NCBI GenBank assembly: GCA_018350325.1 | Contig: JAEVLN010000011.1 | Location: 2,786,449 to 2,850,448 of the forward strand | DNA: 64,000 bases | Origin: Globodera rostochiensis | Lineage: Eukaryota; Nematoda; Chromadorea; Rhabditida; Heteroderidae | Direction: 5' to 3' | Notes under the pieces: model-generated | Seen by the model: the letters and a program-made list of their open reading frames with translations, nothing else | Told to the model about the DNA's origin: nothing | Database searches by the model: none | Translations under genes and position numbers: made by a program | Shown: positions 18,658-30,339 of the stretch, piece after piece | Layout of the letters: each line of letters opens with the position of its first letter | Numbering within the stretch: position 1 is the first letter of the stretch

Positions 18658-20199
18658 AATCGCTCAGTCACAGCGTCAATTGGGGGAGCGTATTCTCCGG
18701 CATAATTGGCGAAACAAAATGGCGCAAGAAAATATGCCAACAGAAAAAGCAGCCAAATTCTGTGTGAAGGGGGGGGGGTTTAATGGCTAATCGAAAGGGT
18801 CGACAGAAATTCAAAACGGCCACTGAACTGAATAGTCTCTGAATCTCCAAAAAAACCTTTCAAATCGCCTTCGGGGAAAATTGCGCCACGCGTGAAGCCT
18901 TTCCACTTACTCAGTTCCGCCAGTGGCGGCGGTGTCCCCCCCCCCGGCGATGCCCCCCCCCATTCTTCAACGTCCCCCCCCCCCTTTCGCCCATTTTAAA
19001 TTCTAAAATGAAAGAAGAAGCATTGGCAAAGGTGAACAAGAACAAAAGGTGGGGGGGGGGGGGGGGTTGGGTAGAACTGACAGAATGCCAAAAGAAGTTC
19101 CAACCAACCAACCAACAAACATTCCTCATCCAAAATTCCCGAGAGGAATTTGGTCGAATCCACCAAACTTTTCCAATGATTTTGGATGAGACGGAAACGT
19201 ATGGCCTTTAAAAACTAAAAAATGTCCGTAATAGAAAATAAAATAAAATTAGGAAATAAAAGGAAAATGAAAGTGAATGATTTTGGAAGAAAAGAGTTTT
19301 CGTCCGTTTATTTTGGGGGGATTTTGGCCGTGGATTTATGCCATCTCCGAAATATACCCCCGCAAATAAATAAATAAAAAGCTAAAATCGGCAGTTTTTA
19401 TCCGATTTAACGTGTGCCCGACAGGAATGAATGGTAATTGAATTGAATGGAGGGGAGGCGGCAGGTGGGCGGGTAATAATTCCATCAATTAGGTATATTA
19501 ATTCGGTTAAGTTTCTTTTCCGATCATTCGCTGTCCAATGGAATTATCAAAAGATAAAAGTTCCATTTTCGAAATCAATCGAACATTCTACTTCACTTCA
19601 GCGCCGGAGGGGGGGGGGAGCCTTCGACTTTTAGAGGGCGGGGGGGGGGGCGCTTCCGTTCAGTTGGTTGAGAAGAAAAAGAAATTCGCCCGTGGACCGC
19701 CGCTGTTTGCGCAAGAGATTTGAGGGGTCGATTTCCGCCGGGGGGGGGAGGGGAAGTGAATTGGCCAGAGAAGAAGCCGAAGAGGTCGTCGGCGCAATTG
19801 GGCGGTGGAAGGGTAACGACGAGTTCAGTTTTAGGGGACAATACACGTGGGGACAATGCTGAAATGCTTTGTGCTGATAAGTGGATCATTGGGGGAGGGG
19901 GGGGGGGGTGAGGGAGGGTGACAAAAGCTATTTTGAGGGATGAAGCGGCCGTGAGGGGAGTTTGGAATTTGGATTGAATTGGGAGGCTGAAGTGGGGGGG
20001 GGGGGTAAATGGAAGTTGGGGGGGGGGGGGGATTTGGGGATCAACATATGTGGGAGGTAACTGAGCAAACCGAGGGCAAAAAATTTGTATTGGGATGGGA
20101 TTGGGCAATGTTGGAGAGAGGCGAAGTGCGGCGGGGAAGTTGGTCCAATGACGACGGGCTAAATGGATGGAGGTGGGGGGATTGATGGATTGATGATGG
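18658..20199. other. Intergenic, low-complexity region
   Basis: Long C and G homopolymers near 18930-18990, 19045-19065, 19610-19650 and 19890-20030. A Pro/Ser-rich - strand frame (19593-20108) is open but shows no domain. No supported gene seen. Confidence 0.35.
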
Positions 20200-23100
20200 T
20201 TGGGGGAGGGGGGAGTAGAGGGGTTGGGGGGGGCGAGTTAGAGGGGTTGGGGGGGGGAGTTAGGGGGTGGGGGGGGAGTTAGAGGGGTTGGGGGGGGAGT
20301 TAGAGGGGTTGGGGTGGAGTTAGGGGGGTTGGGGAGGGGGGAGTTAGGGGGGTTGGGGGGGGCGAGTTAGAGGGGTTGGGGGGGGGAGTTAGGGGTGGGG
20401 GGGGAGTTAGAGGGGTTGGGGGGGGAGTTAGAGGGGTTGGGGTGGAGTTAGGGGGTTGGGGGAGGGGGGGAGTTAGGGGGGTTGGGGGGGGGGGGGGAGT
20501 TAGAGGGGTTGGGGGGGGGAGTTAGGGGGGTTGGGGGGGAGTTAGAGGGGTTGGGGGGGGGGGAGTTAGGGGGTTGGGGGAGGGGGGAGTTAGGGGGATT
20601 GGGGGGGGGGAGTTAGAGGGGTTGGGGGGGGGGGGGGAGTTAGAGGGGTTGGGGGGGGGGAGTTAGAGGGGTTGGGGGGGGGGAGTTAAAAGGTTGGGGG
20701 GGAGTTAGAGGGGTTGGGGGGGGAGTTAGAGGGGTTGGGGGGGAGTTGAGGGTTGGGGGGGGGAGTTAGAGGGGTTGGGGGGGGGGAGTTAGAGGGGTTG
20801 GGGGGGGGAGCTAGAGGGGTTGGGGGGGGGGAGTTAGAGGGGTTGGGGGGGGGGAATAGGGGGGGGGGAGTTAGAGGGGTTGGGGGGGGGAGTTAGGGGG
20901 GTAGAGGGGTTGGGGGGAGTTAGGGGGTAGAGGGGTTGGGGGGGAGTTAGAGGGGTGGGGGGGGGGAGTTAGAGGGGTTGGGGGGGGGAAATAGGGGGGG
21001 GGGGGGAGTTAGAGGGGTTGGGGGGGGGAGTTAGAGGGGTTGGGGGGGGGGAGTTAGAGGGGTTGGGGGGGGGAGTTAGAGGGGTTGGGGGGGGGGGGTT
21101 AAGGGGTTGGGGGGAGTTAGAGGGGTGGGGGGGGAGTTAGGGGGGTTGGGGGAGGGGGGATTAGGGGGGTTGGGGGGGGGAGTTAGAGGGGTTGGGGGGG
21201 GGGGAGTTAGAGGGGTTGGAGGGGGAGTTAGAGGGGTTGGGGGGGGGGGGGGAGTTAGGGGGGTTGGGGGGGGAGTTAAGGGGTTGGGGGGGGGGGAGTT
21301 AGAGGGGTTGGGGGGGGGAGTTAGAGGGGTTGGGGGGAGTTAGTAGGGGTTGGGGGGAGTTAGAGGGGTTGGGGGAGTTAGAGGGGTTGGGGGGGGGTGT
21401 TAGAGGGGTTGGGGGGGGGGAGTTAGAGGGGTTGGGGGGGGGGGGGTTAGAGGGGTGGGGGGAGAGTTAGAGGGGTTGGGGGGGGGGAGAGTTAGGGGGG
21501 TTGGGGGGAGTTAGGGGGGTTGGGGGAGTTAGAGGGGTTGGGGGGGGTGTTAGAGGGTTGGGGGGGGGGGAGTAGAGGGGTTGGGGGGGGGTTAGAGGGG
21601 TTGGGGGGAGTTAGAGGGGTTGGGGGGGGAGTAGGGGGGTTGGGGGAGGGGGGGAGTTAGGGGGGTTGGGGGGGGGGAGTTAGAGGGGTTGGGGGGGGAG
21701 TTAGAGGGGTTGGGGGGGGGAGTTAGAGGGGTTGGAGGGGGAGTTAGAGGGTTGGGGGGGAGTTAGAGGGGTTGGGGGGAGTTAGGGGGGTAGAGGGGTT
21801 GGGGGGGGGGAGTTAGAGGGGTTGGGGGGGGGGGGGGTTAGAGGGGTTGGGGGGGGGGGGGGAGTTAGGGGGTTGGGGGGGGGAGTTAGAGGGGTTGGGG
21901 GGGGGGAGTTAGAGGGGTTGGGGGGGGGGGAGTTAGAGGGGTTGGGGGGGGGGAGTTAGAGGGGTTGGGGGGGGGAGTTAGAGGGGTGGGGGGGAGTTAG
22001 AGGGGTTGGGGGGGAGTTAGAGGGGTTGGGGGAGTTAGAGGGGTTGGGGGGGGGGTGTTAGAGGGGTTGGGGGGGGGGGGGGAGTTAGAGGGGTTGGGGG
22101 GGGGGTTAGAGGGGTTGGGGGGAGTTAGAGGGGTTGGGGGGGGAGTTAGGGGGGTTGGGGGGGGTTAGAGGGGTTGGGGGAGTTAGAGGGGTTGGGGGGG
22201 GGGTGTTAGAGGGGTTGGGGGGGAGTTAGAGGGGTTGGGGGGGGGGGTTAGAGGGGTTGGGGGGAGTTAGAGGGGTTGGGGGGGGGGAGTTAGGGGGGTT
22301 GGGGGAGGGGGGAGTTAGGGGGGTTGGGGGGGGGAGTTAGGGGGTTGGGGGGGGAGTTAGAGGGGTTGGGGGGGGGGGAGTTAGAGGGGTTGGAGGGGGA
22401 GTTAGAGGGGTTGGGGGGGAGTTAGAGGGGTTGGGGGGAGTTAGGGGGGTAGAGGGGTGGGGGGGGGGAGTTAGAGGGGTTGGGGGGGGGGTTTAGAGGG
22501 GTTGGGGGGGGGGGGAGTAGGGGGGTTGGGGGGGGGGGAGTTAGAGGGGTTGGGGGGGGGGGAGTTAGAGGGGTTGGGGGGGGGGGAGTTAGAGGGGTTG
22601 GGGGGGGGGGAGTTAGAGGGGTTGGGGGGAGATAGGGGGTAGAGGGGTTGGGGGGGAGTTAGAGGGGTTGGGGGGGGGGGGAGTTAGAGGGGTTGGGGGG
22701 GGGGAGTTAGAGGGGTTGGGGGGGGGAGTTAGAGGGGTTGGGGGGGGGAGTTAAGGGGTTGGGGGGGGGAGTTAGAGGGGTTGGGGGGTTAGAGGGGTTG
22801 GGGGGAGTTAGAGGGTTGGGGGGGGGAGTTAGGGGGGTTGGGGGAGGGGGGAGTTAGGGGGGTTGGGGGAGGGGGAGTTAGAGGGGTTGGGGGGGGGGGA
22901 GTTAGGGGGGTTGGGGGGGGGGGGAGTTAGGGGGTTGGGGGGGGGGGGGAGTTAGGGGGGTTGGGGGGGGAGTTAGAGGGGTTGGGGGGGGGGGAGTTAG
23001 AGGGGTTGGGGGGGGAGTTAGAGGGGTTGGGGGGGGAGTTAGAGGGGTGGGGGGGGGGAGTTAGAGGGGTTGGGGGGTTAGAGGGGTTGGGGGGAGTTAG

Positions 23101-23262
23101 AGGGGTTGGGGGGGGAGTTAGGGGGGTTGGGGGAGGGGGGAGTTAGGGGGGTTGGGGGGGGGAGCTGAGGGGTTGGGGGAGGGGGGAGTTAGGGGGGTTG
23201 GGGGGGGGGAGTTAGAGGGGTTGGGGGGCGGGGGAAATAGGGGGGGGGGGAGTTAAAGGGGG
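20200..23262. repeat. 3-kb G-rich satellite (GAGTTAGAGGGGTTGGGGGG)
   Basis: More than 100 units, mostly 19-26 bp, of the form GGGGGGAGTTAGAGGGGTTG. The length of the G tracts is the main source of variation; a minority have AGGGGGG in place of AGAGGGG. The + strand is almost C-free, so the array has extreme strand asymmetry and dense potential to form G-quadruplexes. Confidence 0.95.
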
Positions 23263-25181
23263 GGGAGACGTTTTACCGCCGATGGCTTGAATGTTCCGTA
23301 GATTCCCTCAAAGAGTCGCACCTTTCCTTCCCCACCACACTGATGAAAATGAATTTTATGCTCATTTTCGGCCTTTTTGCCCTACAGTGTGCCCCTCTTT
23401 GTCCATTAATCCCCAAAGGCCCGGCGGAGTCATTGCGTCCCCTCCGGCGCCCCCCCCCCGACGACTTCCTTCCGCTGTTTACCTTCATTTTGGCCCATTT
23501 TATTGCGCCGTCGCGTGAAATTCCACACCTTTTTTCTTTTACCCAAGTGCTATGACGGAGAAGAACAATAATATTATTTTGTACGCAAAGTGATGGAACA
23601 GTGAGGGGGGGGGGGGCGGAATTTGGCGGAAATTTTTAATTGCGATGAAGCGAAGGACAAAATGGCGAAAGTGGGCGTAAAGGCCTTGAGGGGATGAATT
23701 ACTGAGTGAGATGCCCACGGCAATGTTTGCCGAGCTCGGCTTTCCTCTTTCTGCTGATCGTTGCATCAATTCCAAAACAGGGATTGTGCGTCACCTCGGC
23801 TTCCCCCCCCCCCTCCCGCCCTTCGACACTCGCTTTTAAGCTTAAGCATCACTTCAACGAAATTTCGAATTTTGGAGGACCAAATGGGCACAGAACATTT
23901 TAGCAGAACCTTTTCCCTTCACTCAGACCGCTCGCCAATTGTTCTCGATCTTCTCCAAAAAGGGAATGGAATTTTTGGCCAAAATGTGGGAAAGGAAACA
24001 AAAGCGGGGGAGTGGGGGGGGGGGGGGGGGGGGGGGGGGCTTTCTCTGCTCATCCGTTGAAACAACCAGCAAATTAATTATTTACGAGAAAAAATGAAAA
24101 GGCACAAAAAGGTGTATCGGATGACGAAAAGAAGATGGGCCAGATGAGTCGGAATGGCAAATTGATGGACATAATGAGGACAAAGCGCCGCGGGGGGGGG
24201 GGGGGGAATTACGCTTTATTTGACAATGTCGGCATTTGTTCAATTTGTTTAGAATGGGAAGTCTAATTAACGACTTGGCATTTGTCGGTCATTATTCGCT
24301 TGAGATGGTCGAGTAGTTTTAATGGCCTTTGCCCAAACTGTGCGCAGAATTGTCCGCAGTTGGTGGCATCGTTTATTTGCTTTTTTTGATAACGTTAAGA
24401 ATTAAAATGGGTTCTCGCAAATGCCTCCGCTTTCTCTCAATTTAGGATTTTTGTTAATTGCGCTTTTCAAACGATTAATCTACGAACCGCCGGGGGAGGG
24501 AGGGGGAAGTGTAAATGGCAGGGGGGGGGGGAGGACAAGAGTCACCTTCACCTTCACATCACTCACTCACATCCATTCATTCAACCGAGTAAATTTAGGG
24601 GAGGGAGGACACGGCGCCGAGTGGGGGGGGGGATAGGGGGGGGGTGGAGGGGGGGGGGGGGTTAGGGGGGGTGGAGGGGGGGGGGGTGATGTGACGGGGC
24701 TTTGGCCTGGAAAAGTGTCGGATTTCTTCCCACTCTCTCCTGGCCAACCCCCGAGGGGACATGTGTTTAGTATTTTGTCCGCCCTTTTTATCTTCTCCGA
24801 CGCTCAACAAATTCGCACCAGCGAATGAATGTAATCGGCCAAGCAGGCACAGGTTCATTCTTTTGTGCCATTGTTTTTGTACAAATTGTGCCGATTTGTT
24901 CAAAAACCCTTTTTTTTTTTGCTAGGAAATGCATTTTTCAGCCTTTTAGTCTCTAAAAAACCAAAAGAGAGCAAAACAAAAGTTAGTGAATTTTGTAGTG
25001 CAAATTCTTGAAACTTTTGAAGAAACCGCCCCTTTCAGTCATTTCAATTCAATTATGGAATAGTCGCAATCAATCAATCAATCATTCAATCATCAATCAT
25101 TCATCAATCAATCATTCAATCAATCAATCAACAAACAATGACTGTGTTTTTCTGATTATTTCGATTGGAACAATTTGCTGA
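23263..25181. other. Region without a supported gene
   Basis: Two + strand frames start with signal-peptide-like sequence (23343, MKMNFMLIFGLFALQ; 23706, MRCPRQCLPSSAFLFLLIVA), but their continuations lack domain or splice support. A CAAT/CAATT tetranucleotide tract lies at 25065-25137. G runs occur at 24010-24040, 24190-24206 and 24625-24690. Confidence 0.35.
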
Positions 25182-27420
25182 TCAGCAGCTGACCGTCCCC
25201 GCATCCTCCCACGCCTCCCCGTCCCCGCTGTCCGCCGCGTGCCATCGTTTGCCCTGCGCTTTGCGTTCTTCCGTCCCGAAAGCTTCGGCCGTCCCCCGTT
25301 CTTGCGCCTCCGTCTTGGCCTTGTCCATTGTCCCCTGACGGCACTCGGCGGACTCGTCGCTGCCCTCTCGGAGTCTTCTGTATTTGTCGCCCCGTCTCCG
25401 CTGTCTTATGGCCCTAATGCGAACGCTCGTCCCCGTCGGCAGTGTCGAATCCGCGTTCTCCGCCATGATCGCCCTCCGGGGCCTCCTCTCCAAACTTCCG
25501 TAATTCTTTGCAGAGACTAATTGTGCTATTGGCTGTTGGATTTTCGGCACGGAGCAAACAGAGCCCCCCTCGGCGTCTCCTCTCGCCATCGTTTCCAACG
25601 CTGCCGGGACGGAACGAACGGCCCCGCCTCCGGGTGCAAACACTCCGCCTAAACAGTCCGGTAGAGAGATTATTAGCCAATTCATCCTCAATTATGTCTC
25701 AACTCACCTGAAGGCTTTGTCCTCGGGGCTTTGTCAGTCACTCCGGCAATTTTTGTGTTTCTAATAGCGGTGGTGAATCCGCCAGTGCCGTCACTTGTGG
25801 GGTGGACGCCGGTATGTTCCTCCGACGCTGCGGTTGTCTGCATCGATTTGCTTAAATGGAGCCAACTTGGACTAATTAAACTAATGGACACATTAGTGGA
25901 TAAACTTCAAAAAGACAGACCCGCCAACACTGATCGGTTGATCAGCACCCGTCGCCCTTCGGTTGCGCCAGCAACAGCGCCGTGCCAGTCGAGCCCGACA
26001 ATCGATGTCGGGATGGAACAGAACGCCGAGGACGGGGAAAGCCAGGAAATAGAGGACGACGAACAGGTCGAACAGGTATATGAGGACAAGAGAGCCGACA
26101 TGCTAAAGAAAATGGAATTTATCTGATTTTTTGATTAACACCGCGGGGGTAATTGTGTATTGTTTCTCTTTTGCACCAACCACGATCTGATCTCGAAGGC
26201 CGACCATGTAGAATATCGAGCACAAAATGACGGCAGAGCACATCAAGTAAATGGCTTGAAAGCAACAAAGCAAAATTTATTATATTTTTGGATGATTTTT
26301 GGCCAGTGATTAGCTCAACTTTCAAAGCCGAATGACTTTTTAGCATTTTTGCGTTAGTTTAAGCATTCGGGTTGAACATTGACCAATTGGGGGCCATGGC
26401 CTACCGAAGGTTGGGTACAGAGTCGCGAACATTGTGCGCTGAACAGCGAAAACCAACTCGTGGCGGAGGCGTTGTTCGATGCTGATCACGTGAGAATAGG
26501 TCCTCTTGACCTCCATAAAGCGTGAGGACACGGTGAGCAGGAAGAAGCAGACTAGCTGGTACACACTCGTCACCAGGAACACGGCACAGCCCGAGGCAAA
26601 GTGCAATTCGTTACGGTAAACGACCTCAAAAACAAAACAAAATGCCAAAACATCAATTCAAAAATAAGCAAGCACAACCTCATAATGGTGCTTCTCACAG
26701 TTACGGCGATAAACCAACGGGTCGGCAAAGATCAGACTGAGCAGCCGCAAGTATAAGTACTCGCAGAAAGCCAACAGATACTGAAAAGACGGAGCTGTAA
26801 TCATTCAATGCGCGTTCAATTGGAATTGATTTCCCGTGCCCCCGGATATGGCCAAAGGCGCCGTCGGGGGATTTCCTTTCTCAACGATAGAGTAGAGCGG
26901 AAGCGGGATAGAAAGCCGGGATTTTTATTCAAATCCCGGCAAAAATCGTGATTAGCGGACAAAAATAAAGATTTGTAAATTTGGAAAAACCCGGGGGCAA
27001 ATTTCAGTCCCAAAGGACATTTCAGTCTCAATCCCGAGCCCGCTCTACTCAGAATCAATCCCCCCTTCAAGTTCGGTCTGCTCAATCTCGAGATCTGGTC
27101 TTCTGTGATTGAGTCTCGAACATCTTCACCGCCAACTTGGCTCTCTCCCCGACCGCACCCCGTCGTCTAACCGTCACAATGACCAGCGTATAGGCAACCA
27201 AATGGTAATTCTCGAACACTTTCTGCTGAATGACCACCGGCAGTCCCTCCCCGTCGCGGCCGACTTCTTTGCCCCCCGTCGAGTGCCGTTGCTGCTGCTC
27301 TTTCCGTCGATGAATGTTCACGTTCTGCTGCTGTTCTCGTGGGGCGTTTGGAGTTGGAGGAATGGCGATAAAATTTGCATGTGCCAAATGTCCCCCCGAG
27401 GAAATGTTTTCATCCTCCAA
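25182..27420 (-). CDS. Multi-pass chemoreceptor-like protein with long charged tail (5' end not resolved)
   Basis: Exons with matching phases, from the 3' side of the + strand: (27420)-27130, 26780-26679, 26624-26405, 26254-26181, 26102-25929, 25837-25708, 25648-25182. Hydrophobic segments include YLLAFCEYLYLRLLSLIFAD, ASGCAVFLVTSVYQLVCFFL, AIYLMCSAVILCSIFYMVG and LIYLFDLFVVLYFLAFPVLG. These are separated by charged loops (RFMEVKRTYSHVISIEQRLR). The last segment is followed by VLFHP and a basic stretch (ARLARRCCWRNRR), then a roughly 200-residue cytoplasmic-type tail rich in R, E and G. The layout fits a nematode seven-TM chemoreceptor, but only four or five spans are visible and I cannot assign a family. 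The N-terminal exons were not found; 27130-27420 has no convincing ATG. Both the exon chain and membrane nature are well supported; function is not. Confidence 0.6.
26888..27056. repeat. Probable small inverted-repeat element
   Basis: GAGTAGAGCGG near the left end and CCGCTCTACTC near the right end form an 11-bp inverted repeat around an AT-rich core containing GGGATTTTTATTCAAATCCC. It lies in the intron between the first two exons found for the receptor-like gene. A related sequence (AATCCCGATCCCGCTCAACT) occurs near 58670-58690. Confidence 0.55.
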
Positions 27421-27461
27421 ACGGCGGAAGCTGCAGCAGATTTGGGAAAGTTTACGGAAAA

Positions 27462-27723
27462 ATGGTGGACTTCGTTCTGTTACTCCTCACCTTTGTTGAG
27501 GCTCTGCTGCTGGCGGAGAGTGTCCCCGTCGGCGTTTGTGTGACAAAAAGGGATTTGCACTCATTTCATCGGCAGTCGTCGGCCCCACTTGGGCGGTTGA
27601 CGGGAAGAAGGTCACTGCAACGCTGGAGGGTAACAACGTGGAACTGCTGGGGGGCATGGCCAAAGCGGAGGAGGCCGCCGAGGGGAGGAGGGAGGGGGAC
27701 GAGGAGGGCGAGCAGTGCATTTA
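27462..27723 (+). CDS. Possible small secreted protein (frame uncertain)
   Basis: ATG 27462 begins a good signal peptide (MVDFVLLLLTFVEALLLAES) followed by VPVGVCVTKRDLHS. The VCVTKxDL start of the predicted mature protein resembles VCVTKEDL in the protein at 1635-2150. The same frame runs on to 27827 but becomes implausible; another frame (CDKKGFALISSAVVGPTWAV to a stop at 27723) looks more protein-like. A small intron or a frameshift could join them; I cannot decide. Low confidence. Confidence 0.3.
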
Positions 27724-29295
27724 AAAGGGCAATTCTTCGTTATTATCTCATCAAAGGTACTGGCGTTTTCTGTAATTTATATTTGTATTCCTTCGAATTG
27801 TCTTTGGCCCAGGGCGGCGGCGCCTGAAGGGACCCCCCCCCCCACCACCAAATTCCAGTTAATTATGTTAATAAGTTCTTAATTATGGAAGGAGGCTTAT
27901 TACTGTGCCCAAAACATAAACGACTCATAAATTGGGGGACGAACATCGATCGCTCTCAACCTCACAAAAGGGTGGACAAAAAGGGGGAGGGGACGGATGA
28001 GGGGGAACGAAACGAACCGTTCGCAATCGGAGGAGGGGAGGGGGGGGGGCGATGGAATGGAATTGAATGGTAACGGCAATTCAATTCAATCGTCGGACTC
28101 CCTCACTCACTCACAAAATGCGAACGAACGAAAGAAGCACGGGACGGGACGGGACGGGACGGGGGGGGGGGAGGGATTGACGGTAATTTATGTTTAATTA
28201 ATTATTGGATAGGAAATTGAGAGGAAAAGGGGTAAGTAAAATCGTTTATTAAATAGAGAGCGCCTCATTGGCCCACAGATTTATTCGTCCGCAGAATAAA
28301 ATGTTTTTGCATTCCAATCCTCCAAAATTGATCGAAGGCTTTGTCCTCCACGCCCGCCAATCTTTTCAAATCGATCTCCGCCCCCCGGCCCCCCGCCCAT
28401 TCTTTCCGAACTTTGCGTCGCAACGACTTACGGAAAGCAAACATTACAAGCAAATTGTGTACATAAATAACTTCTATCATCGAGAATGATGGACGGACGA
28501 CGACTGACTGACTCTGATTTGTGAGGGATGGGAGGCAAAGGCAATTCGACGGACTTTCCGTCCGATCCTTTTCCCTTTCTTCCGTGACGGAAATGCGAAT
28601 GAATTGGACAAAATCACTGGCTATCCCCACAAATTAAGTGCAAAAGGTTTTTCTACTAAGTTGATACTGACACTGACTGATAAGTGCCGACGAGGGACAG
28701 AGAAAGTGCTGAAAGGTTGGGAAAAGAGTGATCAATCAATCACCCAACAGCAACGGAACAGAACGATAAAGTTTGGGGGGGGGGGTGTACTAATGCTTCA
28801 AAGTTGGGCTGCTGCTAACCACCATTTTGGGGGTACATCGAAGTCCGGGGGGCGGAGGGGGGGGGGGGGGGGACATTGGCAATGAATTGGATGGACGCCG
28901 GTAATTGTCACACACTTCCCACAAATTTGCCGCATTTTATTGTCAGTCAGTCGTCGGTTTGTTCTTTGTTGTTGCTAATGGTGACACAGTGACAGGGAAC
29001 GTTGGAAAAAGGCGGAAGAAAGTGCGTTTAGAGCGCCGGGGGGGGGGGCTTTTGCCGAGAGATGGAAAGTGAACGGCTTCTCTCTGCCGAACGAACAAAT
29101 AAATGGCAGTGAACTCGCAAAAGCGATTCCCTCCCATGCCGCCTTTTTTCAAATTAAATGTTAGCCGAGATAATCGAAAAATGTTCCTGATCATGTGACG
29201 ATATTCAGCAGGGATTCCCGATCGGTTGAAAATCCCAACCAATTTAATGAGATTGAAAAAATATAAATCATATAAATGGCGGCACTGAACTGTTC
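27724..29295. other. Region without a supported gene
   Basis: A - strand frame at 28265-28630 has moderately complex sequence (KEWAGGRGAEIDLKRLAGVE) and overlaps a possible - strand poly(A) signal near 28293, but no complete gene could be built. GGGAC repeats occur at 28140-28165 and G runs at 28775-28785 and 28858-28872. Confidence 0.35.
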
Positions 29296-29370
29296 CGGAT
29301 CAGAAGTCATTTTGGCACATCCGGATCAGAAGTCATTTTGGCACATCCGGATCAGAAGTCATTTTGGCAC
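29296..29370. repeat. 26-bp triplication across a stop codon
   Basis: Three tandem copies of CGGATCAGAAGTCATTTTGG+CACATC. They cover the last codons and stop of the transthyretin-like gene; on the - strand each copy reads ...CAA AAT GAC TTC TGA. Confidence 0.9.
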
Positions 29371-30090
29371 ACTCTCTGTTCGTCCTGTCGCTTTTCTGCT
29401 AAGTCCACAGTGCCGATGTCAAATATTTTGTGAACTTTGCCGCTGTTAATGTATTCCGATGGCACTTTGATCACAAGCAGGCGATGGCATGGCTTGAAAT
29501 GATAAAGTAACATAGTTCATAGTTCGTTAGGTGCCCGGGACATTGGAGCTCATTTTGTCCTTTCAATCTGTTAAATTCTCCCGCCTTCTAAAAGCGGTAA
29601 AAGTGTAGACAAATCAACAACAGCAGACGATGGGAACGGTTGCGCACCTCCAACCGCGAAAACATCCCTCCACCTCCTCCAAAAGCATCCTTTCCGTCGC
29701 CTCCGGCGTATCCACCGACCTTGATGCCGTCGGCACAGTCGTGGAGGATCCGCAGTTCGGGCTCAATGTTGGTCAGCTCACGCGTGGTCCCCTCCAAAAC
29801 GAAACGTCCCTTTCGGTCCGAGTGACCTAATTATCGATTTATTGATTGCTTTTTGTCCGAATATTTCTCTGCACGTTGACGCCGGCCGCACCTTTGTCCA
29901 GCAAATCGTCCGCGTCCCCCGGATTTCGGTCAACATCAAAGATGGCCGCATTTGTGTGCACTGAGAAGGCGCCGTTGCACAACAAAGTGCCCTTCACCCC
30001 CACGCCCTGAAGGCGAAAGGCGCCGCCGGGGACGGAAAAGTTCAGAAGGAAGAGGAGGGAATTCAGCAGAAACAAATGCGAAAAGGCCAT
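29352..30090 (-). CDS. Transthyretin-like (TTL) secreted protein
   Basis: Exons 30090-29892, 29826-29720, 29492-29352, phases 1 and 0, 148 residues, the normal length for the family. The signal peptide is MAFSHLFLLNSLLFLLNFSV, followed by GAFRLQGVGVKGTLLCNGAF. The hallmark TTL blocks are present: DADDLLDKG across the first junction, then HSDRKGRFVLEGTTRELTNI, EPELRILHDCADGIK, and PCHRLLVIKVPSEYI. Cys positions in TLLCN, HDC, PCH and VCQ fit the conserved disulphides. Nematode TTLs are secreted, with varied roles such as apoptotic-cell recognition in C. elegans; some act as secreted effectors in plant parasites. Which applies here cannot be told. The gene lies 250 bp downstream of OSTalpha on the same strand. 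Confidence 0.92.
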
Positions 30091-30339
30091 TTTTCATTAT
30101 TCGGGGGTATGAAAAGAAATGGATGAAATTGGGAACATTTTGGGGGGGGGGGGGAAACGATTGTTTATAAGACAAATGTTTGTGGAAAAGGATGAAAATA
30201 TTTTTGTTTTTGGATGGTAAAATTGTTCCTTGGCTTATCAGGGGCCTGCCTAATTGAGGAAGACCCAAAAAAGTGCTCCACGCAAAAAAATTTTATCATT
30301 CGGCCCAAATATAAAAAAAATGGTTATCACAAATTTAAT

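Noticed and set aside
18498..18767. Gly-rich + strand frames (GGGGNPSGGGEGG)
   Set aside because: Low-complexity G-rich minisatellite; no domain, no conserved edges.
20200..23262. Array as a true telomere
   Set aside because: It has single-copy sequence on both sides and the motif is not TTAGGC; only a loose likeness remains.
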